From contig NC_067115.1 in assembly GCF_021347895.1 (NCBI RefSeq), forward strand, positions 13,339,876 to 13,403,875: 64,000 bases of DNA, given 5' to 3'. Every line of letters starts with the position of its first letter. Within the stretch, counting starts at the first letter, position 1. The stretch is from Acanthochromis polyacanthus. Taxonomy: Eukaryota; Chordata; Actinopteri; Pomacentridae. The translations under genes and the position numbers were made by a program. Below, one piece after another: positions 13,071 through 25,197 of this stretch. The notes below the pieces were generated by a model that did no database searches, was not told the origin of the DNA, and saw only the letters and a list, made by a program, of their open reading frames with translations.

Positions 13071-14269
13071 TGTTCTGTGTCTATGTAAAAACAAATAGTA
13101 AATCTAATCTACTTTACTAGATGACAATATGTCACCTATGTTTATCCTTTTCTGTCAGTGGCTAATAATAACTACAGGACAGCAGGACATATTAATATTT
13201 CTGGCTTGTTTTTTTTTTATGGAAAGCACTCAAAATACATTTTGTCACTACTACCCATTTGTAAATGTGAAATGGTTGAAGGGCTGATCTACTTGCTATT
13301 TCATTTGAGAACACATTTTCATATAATGTTGAGCATTTATCGTGACAGTGGTTCATTCATTGTAAATAAAACATTTTTAGATGCAAACATTTTTAAATGC
13401 ATTTCATTTACCTCCCTGTTTTTCACACACTGTTCCCCTTTAGTCTCAGGATAATATGAATCCCATCATCTGCACTGATACAGCAATTATTGGCAACAAT
13501 TAAAGCACCTGTAAAGAAGCTTTGCTGTTTCTTATCATTCACCTCTGAACACCTCATCCTCAATGGGCAGCACCAAAGGAAAACAGATGCTACAGAGCTG
13601 ACAGAAAAAACACATGCAACCACCAACATGTCACTGGAGCTGTCATCATTATTTCTTTTTTTTTTTTTTTTTTTTTGCTGATAGTTTAGGCTGCACTCTG
13701 GGCAGCACTCTGTCATTTCTTCACCACCTGAATTTGATCAAGATGGAGACACAATAAGAGCTGCCATTAACATGATTTATGGTTGCCACCATGGTTGTTG
13801 TGGCAACCCAACTTTCAATACTCTCACCTCTGTGAAAGCAGCCTGGATCCCTATTGTGTGCCCACTAATGCACGTCAGCGTCTGCAGACATACAACACGT
13901 ACGTGGAAACACACAAACACACACACACAAAAGATTGCTCAGTGAAAGCAACACAGTTCTCCCAAGGCCAAGGAGCTTGTGTAACACACTTCATTTGACA
14001 CATTCATCGTGCAGCTTGAGCTAAAAGCATTGCACTCAAACATAAACTGAATTCATTTGTGCCAAAATAAAGAGAACAAAAACATTTCAGAAACCCACTG
14101 AAACGACACTCGTTTTCTCCATTTACTGTGGCTCAGTAGCTGCACGAGGTAGAATGAGTTATGGCTGGGAAACAAAAAAGGAGACAAATCCAATCCACCA
14201 GAGCTGTCATTGTGCCTGATGAGTATAATGCTACCTCGACTCATCCCTCAAACTCTGGCTCGCTGTTTG
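13071..14269. other. AT-rich spacer with poly-T and short (CA)n
   Basis: Holds a 21-T run at 13656-13676 and a (CA)n stretch near 13910-13930. No gene or named repeat seen. Confidence 0.45.
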
Positions 14270-14620
14270 CTTCAGCTACTCATTGCCGTTTTGCTCCCAT
14301 AGTAACCCATCAAAAGGCAAGGTGAGGTTTCAGTCATGTCTGGCTGTTTTCAGCTCTTACGTCTTTGCCAAGGTGAGGTTTTTAGCAGTCGCCCCCGATG
14401 GTGTTTATCAACTGCATTGCCGCAACAAAATGCAGTCAACAGCACAACACTTCACACATGACGAATAGAGAGATCCAAAGTGGATCGAATGTGTAATCTG
14501 CGAGGAGGGTGAGGGGTGGCGGGCGGAGTAATGACAGACTATCAGCTTTTATGACGGATCTCCTGTCAAAGAGAAGGCAGAGCTGCCAGCCGCACAGAGG
14601 CATTACAGTGTATGTTCAAT
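14270..14620. other. Candidate conserved noncoding element
   Basis: Unique mixed-composition sequence including two AAGGTGAGGTTT motifs (about 14318 and 14370) and GGGTGAGGGGTGGCGGGCGG. No domain-bearing frame. Conservation cannot be judged from this sequence alone. Confidence 0.25.
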
Positions 14621-15694
14621 CTGAACTGATGCCTGATCAACATTTTCCCGTAGTAAACAAAAGCAAGGCTGCTCCCGGTATGTGTCACAAATCCTTTTAT
14701 ACGATTCCTTTCAGTACATTTTAATACAAAAATAAATCTGTCAGTCAGTGAGAAACACTGAAAAAACGTGTTCCTGTGTCACCTCCAAGAAATCCAATTA
14801 AAAAACTGTATATCCAAAACACTATTAGAGTTTATTGTTGCTGAAAAGCAGCAACCGCTTGAACGTGAACCCATCCGTGGCCTTCCTGCCTTCAATTGCA
14901 CCGGTCAGCTTCATGCTCAAAAGACCATAAAGGTTTTCTCATTTGATGCAGCGGTGCAGTGATTTGTAATTGTGCTACAGTGCCGCAAGTTACTGGAAGT
15001 AATGAAACATGGTGGAAAACAAATGTTGAATTGATTTTCATGCCCAGTAATACAGTAAGTAAATAAACATCATACTAAACAGAGGAGGTGATGATCAGAC
15101 TGAATTTGTTTGCAGATTGACATTGAGTTCTTGGTAACCAGTTCTTGTTGGTACCTAGCAGTGATGGAAGTTACTGTATCTAACAAGTGTTTTGCATGCA
15201 TTCACCCTGAAATGAAGTATCTACATGTATATATCTAAGGGTAACGATAAGCTGTAATTTTCTGTTTTTTTGTGCTATGAAATGTGCCACATGTGGGTGT
15301 GGAGTTGTTTTCTGAGACACGTGACCAGGCTGCACTGAATAAAAAAAGCAATGCAATGAGTTATTCTGTAAGAAGCTGATTTTGCTGCTCAGTAATTACT
15401 AAAATGATGCAATAATTTTTTTCAGGTTGTAATGTAATGTTCAATGACTGATTAAAGTTTTAAAGTAATTTAATAGTGGCCTATCTGTGACTTTTAAGGC
15501 AATTTCTATGTTCTGTGTTTTTTTTTAAAAAAGAGAGAGTCAGAAAGATATTAGACTTGAAGAATTGTTAACTTACTTATTGCTTCCTTTGCTCTTTTTA
15601 TTAATGTTAGAAATCTTGGCCTTTTGTCCTACAAATCACCAAACTGCGCATATGGGTTTTACATTTGCATAGAAAATAAAAAAAAAACACGAAC
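14621..15694. other. Unique sequence, no gene seen
   Basis: AT-rich, no recognised exon or element up to the LINE fragment. Confidence 0.4.
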
Positions 15695-15699
15695 CCTTG

Positions 15700-16975
15700 A
15701 CCTCGACACTGCGGAAATCAATATATACTATATTCTCTGAGGTTGTATGTATCCTCTCAATATACACAACCTCACTTAGTGCGATAATCCACTCCCATGG
15801 TTTTCATACCATTGCTATGCTGATGATACCCAGCTCTTTCTGTTGTTCTCCCCAGACGACTATGCTGTCTCTGCCCGGATCTCATCGAGCCTTGCAGATA
15901 ACTCGGCATGGATGAAAGAACACCACGTTCAACTTAACCTCTCCAAGACGGAGCTCCTTGTCATCCCAGCCAGTTCCTCTATACAACAAGAAATCAACAT
16001 CCAGCTTCAATCAACCCACAAAGTCTGCTACAAATCTGGGTGTCATGATTGACGACCAACTAACCTTTAAGGCTCATTTCGCCTCTGTTGCTCAGTCGTG
16101 TCGATTCGCCTTGTACAACATCAGGAAGATCAGACTCTTCCTGTCTGAACATACAGCACATCTCCTGGTCCAGTCTTTCGTAATATCACGGATCGACTAC
16201 AGTAACTTCTTACTGCCAGGCCTCTGCAGATGATCCAAAATGCAGCAGTACGTCTGGTTTTCAACCAGCCGAAAAACAGATCATGTCACCCCACTGTTCA
16301 GATCACTTCACTGGCTTCCAGTTGCTGCCCGCATACAATTCAAAACTCTTAACACTTGAATTCAAAACTACAATAAAAACATCTCCCTCCTTCCTGAATT
16401 CTGTCATTCAGGTCTACACTACCTCCCACTCACTATGCTCGGCCAGCAAAAGGCGTTTGATCCAACCACCACAACAGGACCCAAGGTCGATAACTGGACT
16501 CTTCTCTTTTGTGGTTCCTGATGGTGGAATGAGATATCGAACTCTATTCGATCTGAAGAGTTTCTCTCAGTCTTTAAGAAAACACAAAAAATCTTCACTA
16601 AACATCGTTGCACTTGACAGACTCCAAAAAAAAATCCTATGACGTCTACTGCCAGTAGAAGATAGATGGATAGATGGATAGATGGATAGATAGATAGATA
16701 CTTTATTAATCTCCAAAGAAAAATTCACAATTCCAGCAGTATGAAAGGCAGAGAACATGAGAGCATGCAAGTTACAAATAAGACTATAATAAAAATATAA
16801 ACATCTAAACATCTGGACATCTGAACTACGGCCCTATTATGACTCTTAAACGTGTTTTATGTCACTTATCCAGGTTGTTTTCTCCAGACTAGATCCTTGC
16901 TTGTGTTGTATCTACTCTCAGATGTATGTCGCTTTGGATATAAGCATCTGCTAAATGAAATTGTAGAAGTGCAGG
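15700..16975 (+). mobile_element. L2-clade LINE fragment, 5'-truncated and frame-broken
   Basis: Encodes the C-terminal half of a non-LTR reverse transcriptase. The catalytic motif YADDTQLF is at 15816-15839, followed by SPDDYAVSARISSSLAD, AWMKEHHVQLNLSKTELLVI, then in another frame NLGVMIDDQLTFKAHFASV, SCRFALYNIRKIRLFLSEH and ISRIDYSNFLLPGL. This is the characteristic order of the L2/Maui group in fish. At least one frameshift (about 16045) and further breaks after 16230 disable it. The 3' UTR (GTCGCTTTGGATATAAGCATCTGCTAAATG at 16929-16958) is typical of the same LINEs. A short antisense LINE tail with a (GATA/GATG)n tract is nested at 16659-16830. No endonuclease domain remains. Confidence 0.85.
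16659..16830 (-). mobile_element. Antisense LINE-tail fragment nested in the L2 copy
   Basis: A (GATGGATA)n / (GATA)n tract is followed by CTTTATTAATCTCCAAAG and an AATTCACAATTCCAGCAG stretch. It interrupts the L2 3' UTR, whose halves lie on both sides. Repeats of an ACATCT-type motif at its right edge blur any target duplication. Confidence 0.55.
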
Positions 16976-17271
16976 AAATCCTATGGCATGGTATGGGTTC
17001 ACTTGTCCCTTTAGAGGGAAGAGTCATTACTCTTGTTCCATTTCACTCATTGCACATTTGCCATTCATTTCCTCGACTTGTTTCTTTGCTTCTTAGTCCC
17101 TCCAAGTAGAAATTTAAGTGGAGAAGGCAAGGAAGAGATGCGAGGACAGACGAGTCAAGGCAACAGGTTTTAAACAAAATGAGACATCCTCACCTAGAAG
17201 CATTAGTTTAAAGCAAATTAGTGAATGAAATATAACGTGTGACACAGCTGCATCACCTGACCATTGTTTTA
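16976..17271. other. Unique spacer
   Basis: No gene or repeat seen. Confidence 0.4.
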
Positions 17272-17335
17272 CTAGATAGATAAATACTTTATTGATCCCA
17301 AAGGAAATTGTACAATACTATACAATACAATATTA
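17272..17335 (-). mobile_element. LINE 3'-tail-like fragment
   Basis: AGATAGATAAATACTTTATTGATCCCAAAGG followed by ATTGTACAATAC. Antisense tail of a teleost LINE or its dependent SINE. Confidence 0.5.
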
Positions 17336-17429
17336 CTAGAACCTACCGCTGTGTTTTATGGTCTCTGTCTGTGATGAGCTGATTTTATGATAACAAGGGG
17401 CCACTGAATAGTTTAATAAGTATGGAAAT

Positions 17430-17600
17430 GGCGAGAATCACATGCTAAAGTCTTTGCAGTCACCAGATCTCTACCAAGCTGAACACCTATGGGAGATTTT
17501 AAATCAGCATGCTAGATAGTGCTCTCCACCACCATTCTATGAAGGAATATCTTCTCGAAGAACAGTATTTTTCCCTCCAAAGTTCCACAGATTTGCCAAG
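17430..17600 (+). pseudogene. Tc1-like transposase C-terminal fragment (family B)
   Basis: The plus strand reads SPDLYQAEHLWEILNQHAR then stop, matching the SPDLNPxEHLWEIL region of Tc1-like transposases; the third catalytic acidic residue (Glu in AEHLW) is kept. Downstream TGCTCTCCACCACCATTCTATGAAGG and GAATATCTTCTCGAAGAA match the family's C-terminal coding sequence. It has no termini and the N-terminal domains are missing. It is probably the same family as 2290-2545. Confidence 0.65.
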
Positions 17601-18689
17601 AGATAATAGGAAAGAAAAATAGATTACAGCTTTAATTTATAGCAAATTGCATACATTTGCATACACAGTAAAAGTTAAATCCTTGTTACTGTATGTACCT
17701 CTAATTCACAGACGTCTGGACAAACTGTGCTTCTAACTTCACATCTTCAAGGTAAAATATGAGTGTGTGCTGCATACGAAGGTAACAGGAAGGTAAAGCA
17801 TGACTGACCAGGGAGTGTGTGCAAAAAAAGTGTTTCAGCTAGAACTATTTGATGAAATATTACTAAGATATGTAATAAAATACTGGCTGAGTCAACAATA
17901 GCGTGTCAGCTTAAGTGAGCCACTGTATTTGGTTAATTAAGTAGTGCAAGCATTATCCTGAGATAGCTTTGTTTGAAGGCAGCTGAAGGTTTAATATTCT
18001 TGGAGCAACATTGTTTCCGCTGAGTGATCCATATTATTGAAATGACTCCTTGCTAATGTGAAGATTATTCACTGACACAAGCCCCATGGGTTTACCTGAC
18101 CCGTCATCCCTCTCTGCTCTCTGAAGTGCACTCCATCCGTCCCACCTCAGCCCTACACACTACACCTCTTTCTCCTGCTTTTCCTGCACTCCATCTTGTT
18201 GTGCAGTTTGTCCAAACATCTGGCCTGTTTTGTACTTTTTGTAGCTTTAAAATCAAATTTAAGAGAGCGGATAAGCTATGTACAAATAAATAAAATGTCA
18301 TAAGATTGACATCTAGCTTTCATCTTCCACATTCGACTGTCAGTGTGTGAAAACGTGTGTTGTTGTGGGTGTTGACTGGTCCCTTTCGTTTGACTTTTCT
18401 CTGTATTGGATTTCTTCCCTTTTGGTTTTTTTTTGCCAGCAAAGCAATTTCACCTCAGCCTACAACTTTATTTACATCTCCCCCAATTCCCTCAGCAATA
18501 AAGGCCACAGCTCAAGGCAACAGCAAGGACATGTGCTTGAGCGGGGGCCTCGCTTTAAAAGTGTTTATGCATACCTGGGCGCAGTATGTGTGGTTGAATT
18601 CCAAAAAAGTCCACTAGTTAAATGATGTTTAGAGTTGCAGAAATGTCCCAAAAAGGTGATTTATAGCATAGAACATGGACGCTCCGTGC
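17601..18689. other. Unique sequence, no gene seen
   Basis: No exon or repeat family recognised. Confidence 0.4.
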
Positions 18690-19175
18690 AGACCTTCCAG
18701 TCGTTCAGTCTGACTCGTGTCCCTCAGTTGCTGCTCTAGGTCAACACCTCCCCAAAGCCCTATCAGAACTTTACAATTAGTTGATTGAACCTGCCTCCAG
18801 TGAGCCATCTGCCTGGGCACACGCTGGAACTGATGTCCTCACCTGCCAGAGGCAATTAACTCTAAATACGACTCTCTCCGCTCATGCACCGCAATTCTCC
18901 TCCCAGCTGAGTATAATAAGGTTGAACTACGTTGAAGTTGAAGAGGGGGTGGAAAAAACCTGCTCATGGCCCCCAGAGGGTGATGGGTAATTACTTCCGT
19001 CAGATTTATACTGGCAGTCATGCGGAATGGTGGACGACTGTCTTCGATCCCTCGTAGGCAGGGGGAAGCAGCGGCGGAGTTTCTTTTTCCGGCCGCCTTG
19101 GGTCAGCTGGGATTGGAAGGTGGGGATGGAGGGGACGAAGGGGAAGGGGAGGGCAGCCGGTGGCGTGAAGAGAAG
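18690..19175. other. Candidate conserved noncoding element
   Basis: GC-richer unique island holding GAGCCATCTGCCTGGGCAC, GAGGCAATTAACTCTAAAT, GGTGATGGGTAATTACTTCC and GTGATTAATTGGAGG. Several TAATTA/CAATTA homeodomain-type sites occur next to E-box-like CATCTG. It looks like regulatory rather than coding DNA; this is inference from composition. Confidence 0.35.
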
Positions 19176-20044
19176 GTTACGTGATTAATTGGAGGAGCAG
19201 CTCAGGGTCAGCTTCCATTGTTGGGGTGATGGGTCAAATGAGTGCGGCATTGAGTGCGTCACCTGATGCATGGCTCGCCCTCCTGTCCTCGGATATGGCT
19301 GAAAGATGAAGTTGTAACTCATAGCAGCACATGGAGGAAGAAAGAGGACATGGAAAAAAGAGATGAGGACGCTGGAGAGACAAAAAACACAGATTCTGTG
19401 GATTTGGAGTTCCCGTCTCTCAACTGACATTTCAATTAAATTGCTATCACAGGTGCCAAGAGTATTGTTGACTTCATATCTTGCACAGATATATTTTTTT
19501 CTTCCACACTCAAGGATTTGAATTACTTGGAAAAGTGTCGGAAATGTGCTCAGCTGAAGCAGGAGGGGGACAGAAGTGCCAGGAACAAGTTTCACTGCAT
19601 TTGACAGTAAAAAGATGTCTTCTATTAGAAAAGAGTAGTCTAAACAAAAGGGGGGTAGGAATGTTCACGGAAAACAATGAAACAGCTAAAACAGGAGGTA
19701 ATTCCTCTTCGCTGTTTCTGCATGTAGACACTGACATCCGTAGTTTTTTATCTTTTTTTAAAACACTCCCCCTGGGTTTATGCGAATGTCACCGCGGCGC
19801 CGCTTTCTGCTCAGCCATTAAAGTCGGACTGAAACATGACAGATCTTTGAAGCCGCACCCTTTCTCTTTCCTAGAGATGTTCCTCTCCCTCTGAGAGCCA
19901 AGCGACGTTACAACGCTGTATTTCAAGCCCATTGTGGTAACATTATTGACAGTGCTGTACGTCTTTGGACTATCCTCTCGTTATTTCTCTTTCTCCTGCA
20001 TCTCTCTAATATTCAGAAACATCATTTTATATGGCGTTGTATAC
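19176..20044. other. Unique sequence, no gene seen
   Basis: Open frames of up to about 137 codons on both strands overlap each other and show no domain. They are treated as chance. Confidence 0.4.
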
Positions 20045-20265
20045 CCCTGATGTCCTTGAAGAAAAACAATGAAGATCTACAGAATGCTAAGAGCCACGCG
20101 GGCGTATCATTGATAGCCGCAGTGAGCTATCAATCTCCGAAACAGATGGCCTATCAGTTGCATGGCTTTGTCCTCGACATGTCGACAACATTGCACAGAG
20201 GTGACCTTTTAAAGATAACGCACATTAAAGATGATGGTATATGCTTGACTCACTTTAAAGTAGAT
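20045..20265. other. Candidate conserved noncoding element with palindrome
   Basis: Unique, moderately GC-rich segment with a perfect 9-bp inverted repeat, ATTGATAGC (20109-20117) and GCTATCAAT (20126-20134), around an 8-nt spacer. ATTGAT/ATCAAT is a core seen in CUT/Onecut-type and related binding sites. A short open frame across it has no domain. Confidence 0.35.
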
Positions 20266-21128
20266 TGACTTTTTTTTAATGAAAAAGCAGCATATCTGCA
20301 GTACTTTGATAATTCTGATAATCACTATTACTGCAGATAATTAACATAATTTTATATATTTCCATGCCCTATTTTCTTGGAAGCTAATGAAAGCTGGGAT
20401 GAAATGTAAAATAAATGATTAGACTATAACTGGCTGCCCATTGTTCCAGCGCTACGTCCCGCTTATCAACCGCTCCATGTTGGCTTTCACAGCACAAGAA
20501 AGAGCAGCCATGTCAATCCTCATTAATTCTCCCAGTGAATTAGAGGCAAAGTAGATGATAGGAAATTAATGTCTGCAAGGAGATACTTAAATTATTCAAC
20601 AGTAACAGGATTATGATGAAAGATCCCTCCACTGACTTCTTTCTCTTCCATCCCCATCCATTCTTCCTGCCCTCCTCCTCTTTCCTTTTGTGTTCGCTCC
20701 CTCTTTCTTTTCTATTTCTGTCACATGGCAGCCACTGCTTTTAAGATACATATGTATATTTATATTACACCTAATTTTAGCGTTATCCCTATTGTTAGTT
20801 TTGCTGCCTTCATAATCTTACCATACATTAAATTGTAATACTTTTGTTTTCATCTTTATCTTTTAATCCTTCAAAAATCAAGAACATGCATCTTGTGCTT
20901 TCGCTGTTAGCAGATTATGTTTTTAGTGTGCCGTTTTTGGTGCAGATTATGGATTCATGTGTTCATGCAGAAGAGTTTTTAAATGGTAAGATAGCATATT
21001 TTTTGTTGTTGTTTTAATTGTTTGCAGGGTTAAATGTGTCTCCCCTGACTGTCACTGCCACCTGCCAAGTTGCCAAGCAACTGGGAAGCTATTGCATCTT
21101 TCCAAGAAATAGTCTGGCCCTGTTAGAA

Positions 21129-21132
<4 letters not shown>
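20266..21132. other. AT-rich spacer, no gene seen
   Basis: No recognised feature apart from a pyrimidine-rich stretch at about 20636-20710. Confidence 0.4.

Positions 21133-21198
<66 letters not shown>
21133..21198. repeat. (AT)33 microsatellite
   Basis: 66 bp of uninterrupted AT. Self-complementary, able to extrude a cruciform, and prone to length change and assembly error. Confidence 0.98.
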
Positions 21199-21202
<4 letters not shown>

Positions 21203-22439
21203 GTGATATTATAAAATCATTAATGAATGCATGCCCTTGCTGAGTGCTTTGATTTGAACAGTTTGCAGGAAACTGTAGTGTTTTGGTGTCTGTCAGGCTA
21301 AAGGTGATCCAGTCAGGTGATCTTTTTTAAAGCTTTCTAACTAAGCATTTTAAGGTCAAACTCCAGAAGTGCATCTATTTCTAAAAATTGAGTTATTTTT
21401 GAAGATGCCACTTTTTGTGTATCAACAACATTCTTACAGATTTTGGGAGACAATAACAAGCTTCAACTGCAGGAAACAAGGCAGACATAGAGGATGTGGG
21501 GGCATCTGAAGATGTTATACAGGTATGGCAGCAAAAACTGACAATATACTGTATGTTCTGCCTTGAATAGGGGCATGTTTTTGCTTAAATCTGTGGATGG
21601 CACACAGACGTACAGAGAAGACTGTCACAGTCAAGAACAATTGGTGGATGTGAAAAATGACAGATTTCTGCCAAACCACAATAATATGAAACTGAAAAAG
21701 AAACACGCATCTGTATTGAAAAAAGGATGAAACCAGGTATAGATATGCTATATTTGGTCCATAATCCTGCACTAAAATGAAATCACTGCTTACATTTGAC
21801 TGAGGTCCGTCTGTGCTTTTAGAACTAATTAGCAGAAAGTGTCCTGATGATACTTTGAACCTGAGTGTAGCCCCAGAACTCGGCATCCCATATTATGTGG
21901 AGAGAACAATCCATCCTCTGTTAGCAAATGTGGCAATTTAATTGGGCTTTATGGGCTGTTTTGGCACAAGTGCACGATACCTTACAGTAGATTAATTAAT
22001 CCTTTTTCTTTTTAAATGAATGTTTTGAAGAGTTTTGAACAGCACAGTCCTCCCTTGTGCAGTGAAAAAAAAATCAATTTACCATGTTTACTGTCACAGT
22101 GCAAATTAAATATGAACAGAAAATGAGAAGCAACCAATTCTTTACAGTTTAAAAGTCTTGAGTTGTGTGTTAAAAACACACTTAACACCAATCAAAGTGT
22201 GATTTTTTCATAATAAAACCCAAACAGTTTATCTGTTGGACTGCATAAGTTACCAAGGCAGCTACACTTACTCTGCGCTTTGCTTTTACACAAACAGGAG
22301 TGTTTAAAAGCATCGTGCCGCAACACACGTAAGCAGGAATTTGTAAAATTTAGCCACATTTTGAACCACTCATAGATTGTCACACTGTCCTTAGCTGGCA
22401 CCGCAGGATGACTTCAGTGACTGTGCTCCAATTATCCAC
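21199..22439. other. AT-rich unique sequence, no gene seen
   Basis: No recognised exon or repeat. Confidence 0.4.
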
Positions 22440-22760
22440 AGCTTCAGGTAATGGCCAATTAAACATTAATCTGTATGGATCGTAGGAACATGACATCGAT
22501 ATGGAATAAACAGCACCAGACTTTGGATAAGCAGGGCGGCCCTGTCAATGTTGAAATTTAATGTCCACACTGTAATGTACCCAGGCAAATACTTGTTGAA
22601 AGATAATAATATTCTTGCCCAGTTCATAGCAACAAGGCACATATTTATGTTTCCCTAAGCTCGCATCTCCACAAAACCCTTATAATTAAAAATTACTTGG
22701 TGTGAATAACCGGGAGAACAAAAACAAAAGGTTATCCTAATGTCAGGGAGCCCGAGGAGC
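22440..22760. other. Candidate conserved noncoding element
   Basis: Unique segment with GGCCAATTAAACATTAATC, CAGGGCGGCCCTGTCAATG, ACCCTTATAATTAAAAATTAC and AATAACCGGGAGAAC. Dense ATTA/TAAT sites around a GC core. Composition-based suggestion only. Confidence 0.3.
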
Positions 22761-24335
22761 ATAGTAAATGTGGTGCATATGATGAATTTGCTCTAAAATT
22801 ATATGCTTAAAAAAAAGTGGGACAAAAAGGCATACAGAGCAGTTGATTCACTGTTTTTCCTGGGGTCAAAGAAAGAAAACTGAGGGGGGAATGAGGTAGT
22901 GAACACATGTACAATGGGAGGCATAATTAGAAACTAAAAGCAAGTAATCCTTTACAGCGCAGTGGACATGCCTTGCCTTGAAGATATCCTATTTTATTCA
23001 ACAGCTTTCATGCATGCTCATAGCAAAGTGGCACGAGTGTTAAAAAGCAGCAGAGGATGTACTGTTAACAGTTCCTTATCTACTAATCCAGCAGATATGG
23101 AGCAAAATTAGCATTCGTTTGGAGTTGTGTAAGTGTAAGTCCCTTCCATTTAGCTCTCTGAGACTCGACTAATTCCTGAGGGAAATATCCAACCCCTTAG
23201 CTTTTGAGTGCTCCTCCAGGTTTACCAGTAAAGCTAGCTAGTGGATAATTTTGTCTGTTTGACATCTGTATTGAGCAGGTAATGTACAGTTGGCAGCTAT
23301 ATCAGAGCTTTTTGGTTCAAAACGAAGCCCTGCCATGGCCATGTGCAATGCCAATGAGGGCAGTAAAACAAGAGAAACCAAAACACTGAGTTGAAAGAAG
23401 CTAAAAAAGTCCACTGAAGCTGTGCAGAGTTGGTTGATGACCCCTTTCACATGCAAGAAATCATCATTTGATCCATAGCTAATATAAAAATGTTAATTAT
23501 TGCAGCTTTAAAGCTCAACAGAGTGTAAAACTGGTGTTTCAAAAGGCCGAGTGGGAACAGAGACTCATAAAATGACAGCTCAGACTGTTCATTAGTGTGT
23601 ACTGTGACTTTGACTCAGCTTGAAACTTTCACTTCTGACACAGTTCATTTGTTTTGCATTCTGTTTGGTGTAAGATGTTTTCTAAGATAGCTATAAAAAC
23701 ATTTCGAAAAAAGGGACTCAATGTTCATTAAAACTTAATGAAGGCCCCTCCTTTGTTTTCTCTTTTGCTTTTCTAACTGTCTCTGTTAGTGGTAGGTGTA
23801 GGTCAGTGGTTCCCAAACTGGAGGCAGAGAGGTCACACCATGATTAAAGGACACATAATATTCAGTATATTCTTTATTGTCAACAAATCCAATGAAAAGG
23901 CCAAAACCAACAGTGAGCTGGTCCTCTCTGCCTCTGTGAGCTCCATTGTTGTCCAAAAGCTATTACCAACATGCCATTGAGTTGCTCTGTTGTGCTCGCT
24001 GACATGTTACTTCATTACAATGAACACAGTTTATTTTGACACAATACACCGTCCTGCTGCTATAAATACTCGCTATGGCACACTAGATCTGCAGTGGAAA
24101 CAGACTCCAACTCCTGTCTGAGTCCCACAACCTAAGTGTCTACCCATTATTAAAAATCCAAGTATGTATTTGTTATCCATTTTTAATGATTTACAGTAAA
24201 GATGTATTAGCTTGGGCCACAGAGAGGGCGTGAAATTTGTGACGCATTACAAACATGCTATTTGTATGTTGACAAGTACATTGCTGATATCGATTGGTCT
24301 TTTCATGGAATTTGATGACACAAACTATTTTTTTT
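22761..24335. other. Unique sequence, no gene seen
   Basis: No exon or named repeat. A hAT-end-like CAGTGGTTCCCAAACTGG at 23804 has no partner terminus in view. Confidence 0.4.
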
Positions 24336-24410
24336 CAAGCTCAAATAAGGTAAGATAAGGTACTGTATAAGCTTCTATTAATCCCACAAGTTACATCTTC
24401 TGCCACTTGT
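24336..24410 (-). mobile_element. LINE 3'-tail-like fragment
   Basis: AAGGTAAGATAAGGTACTGTATAAGCTTCTATTAATCCCAC resembles the antisense CTTTATTGATCCCAC tail of teleost LINEs, strongly decayed. Confidence 0.35.
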
Positions 24411-24710
24411 GGTTGGTAATGGACTTTGCTCAGCCTCTGTATGTCTGGACGGCTTGTGGGGACCTTTTTGATTACTGACTGACAACTGAGCTCCATTTTC
24501 CACCTGGCATTCATCAGATTAGCCTGGAGCTCCAGATCTCTTCCCAGCCCTGATCTTCCACACCACCAAACCCATCGGACTGGCCTGTCACCACAACGCC
24601 TCCTCCCACAAGCCACAGCTGAAGAGGATAAAACTACAGCCAAACTCTCAGTTGAGGCGGCTGGTTTGACCTAACCAGTTTGCCCTGGTGCCTCTTTGTA
24701 CTTTTTATTC

Positions 24711-25197
24711 TGATGTGGTTCGTAGTCACTGAGGGGTGACTATGGACATTTTAGAGCTTCTGTTGGCGGCTGCTAATTTGGTGTGGAGACCGTGGCTCCA
24801 GTTAGCAGTTCGCCAACTTTGGGGAAAAAGCAATTTAGTATCTTAAGTCTTTGTGTTTTGTGTGTTAAATGTGTGTTTTCTGAGGCACCAGTTTAGTTAG
24901 TTTTGTGCACTGTTTGTATTAGTTTCTCTTTCTTGTGGTGGGTGTAGCTCCTGTGATTTGCTTTTGGCTCAGGAGTTTAGTTGCATTGTTTGTGTTCACA
25001 TAGTTTACAAACTCTGTTAGCCTTCGTTTCATTTTATTAGTTCTTTAAATTGGCAATACCCACCAGTACTGTTTTTCTTTGTGATCACTTTTGTGTTAAT
25101 TTGCCACTGAGCAATAAACTTCTTTATGTGAATCAACTGCATCTGGTTATTATTTTGTTGTAGTCAGTTGACCCTCGCGGTTGGGTCCTAACACCAC
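24711..25197 (+). mobile_element. Possible solo-LTR remnant
   Basis: About 490 bp beginning TGATGTGG and ending CCTAACACCA, with a T/G-rich interior, an AATAAA signal at 25112 and a terminal stretch TGGTTATTATTTTG...GTTGGGTCCTAACACC. TG...CA ends, internal polyadenylation signal and size fit a Gypsy-type LTR. No 5-bp target duplication, primer-binding site or internal region was found, so it may be another repeat type. Confidence 0.35.

Noticed and set aside
23804..23990. hAT-like terminus CAGTGGTTCCCAAACTGG
   Set aside because: No inverted partner, target duplication or transposase sequence nearby; too short to support a call.
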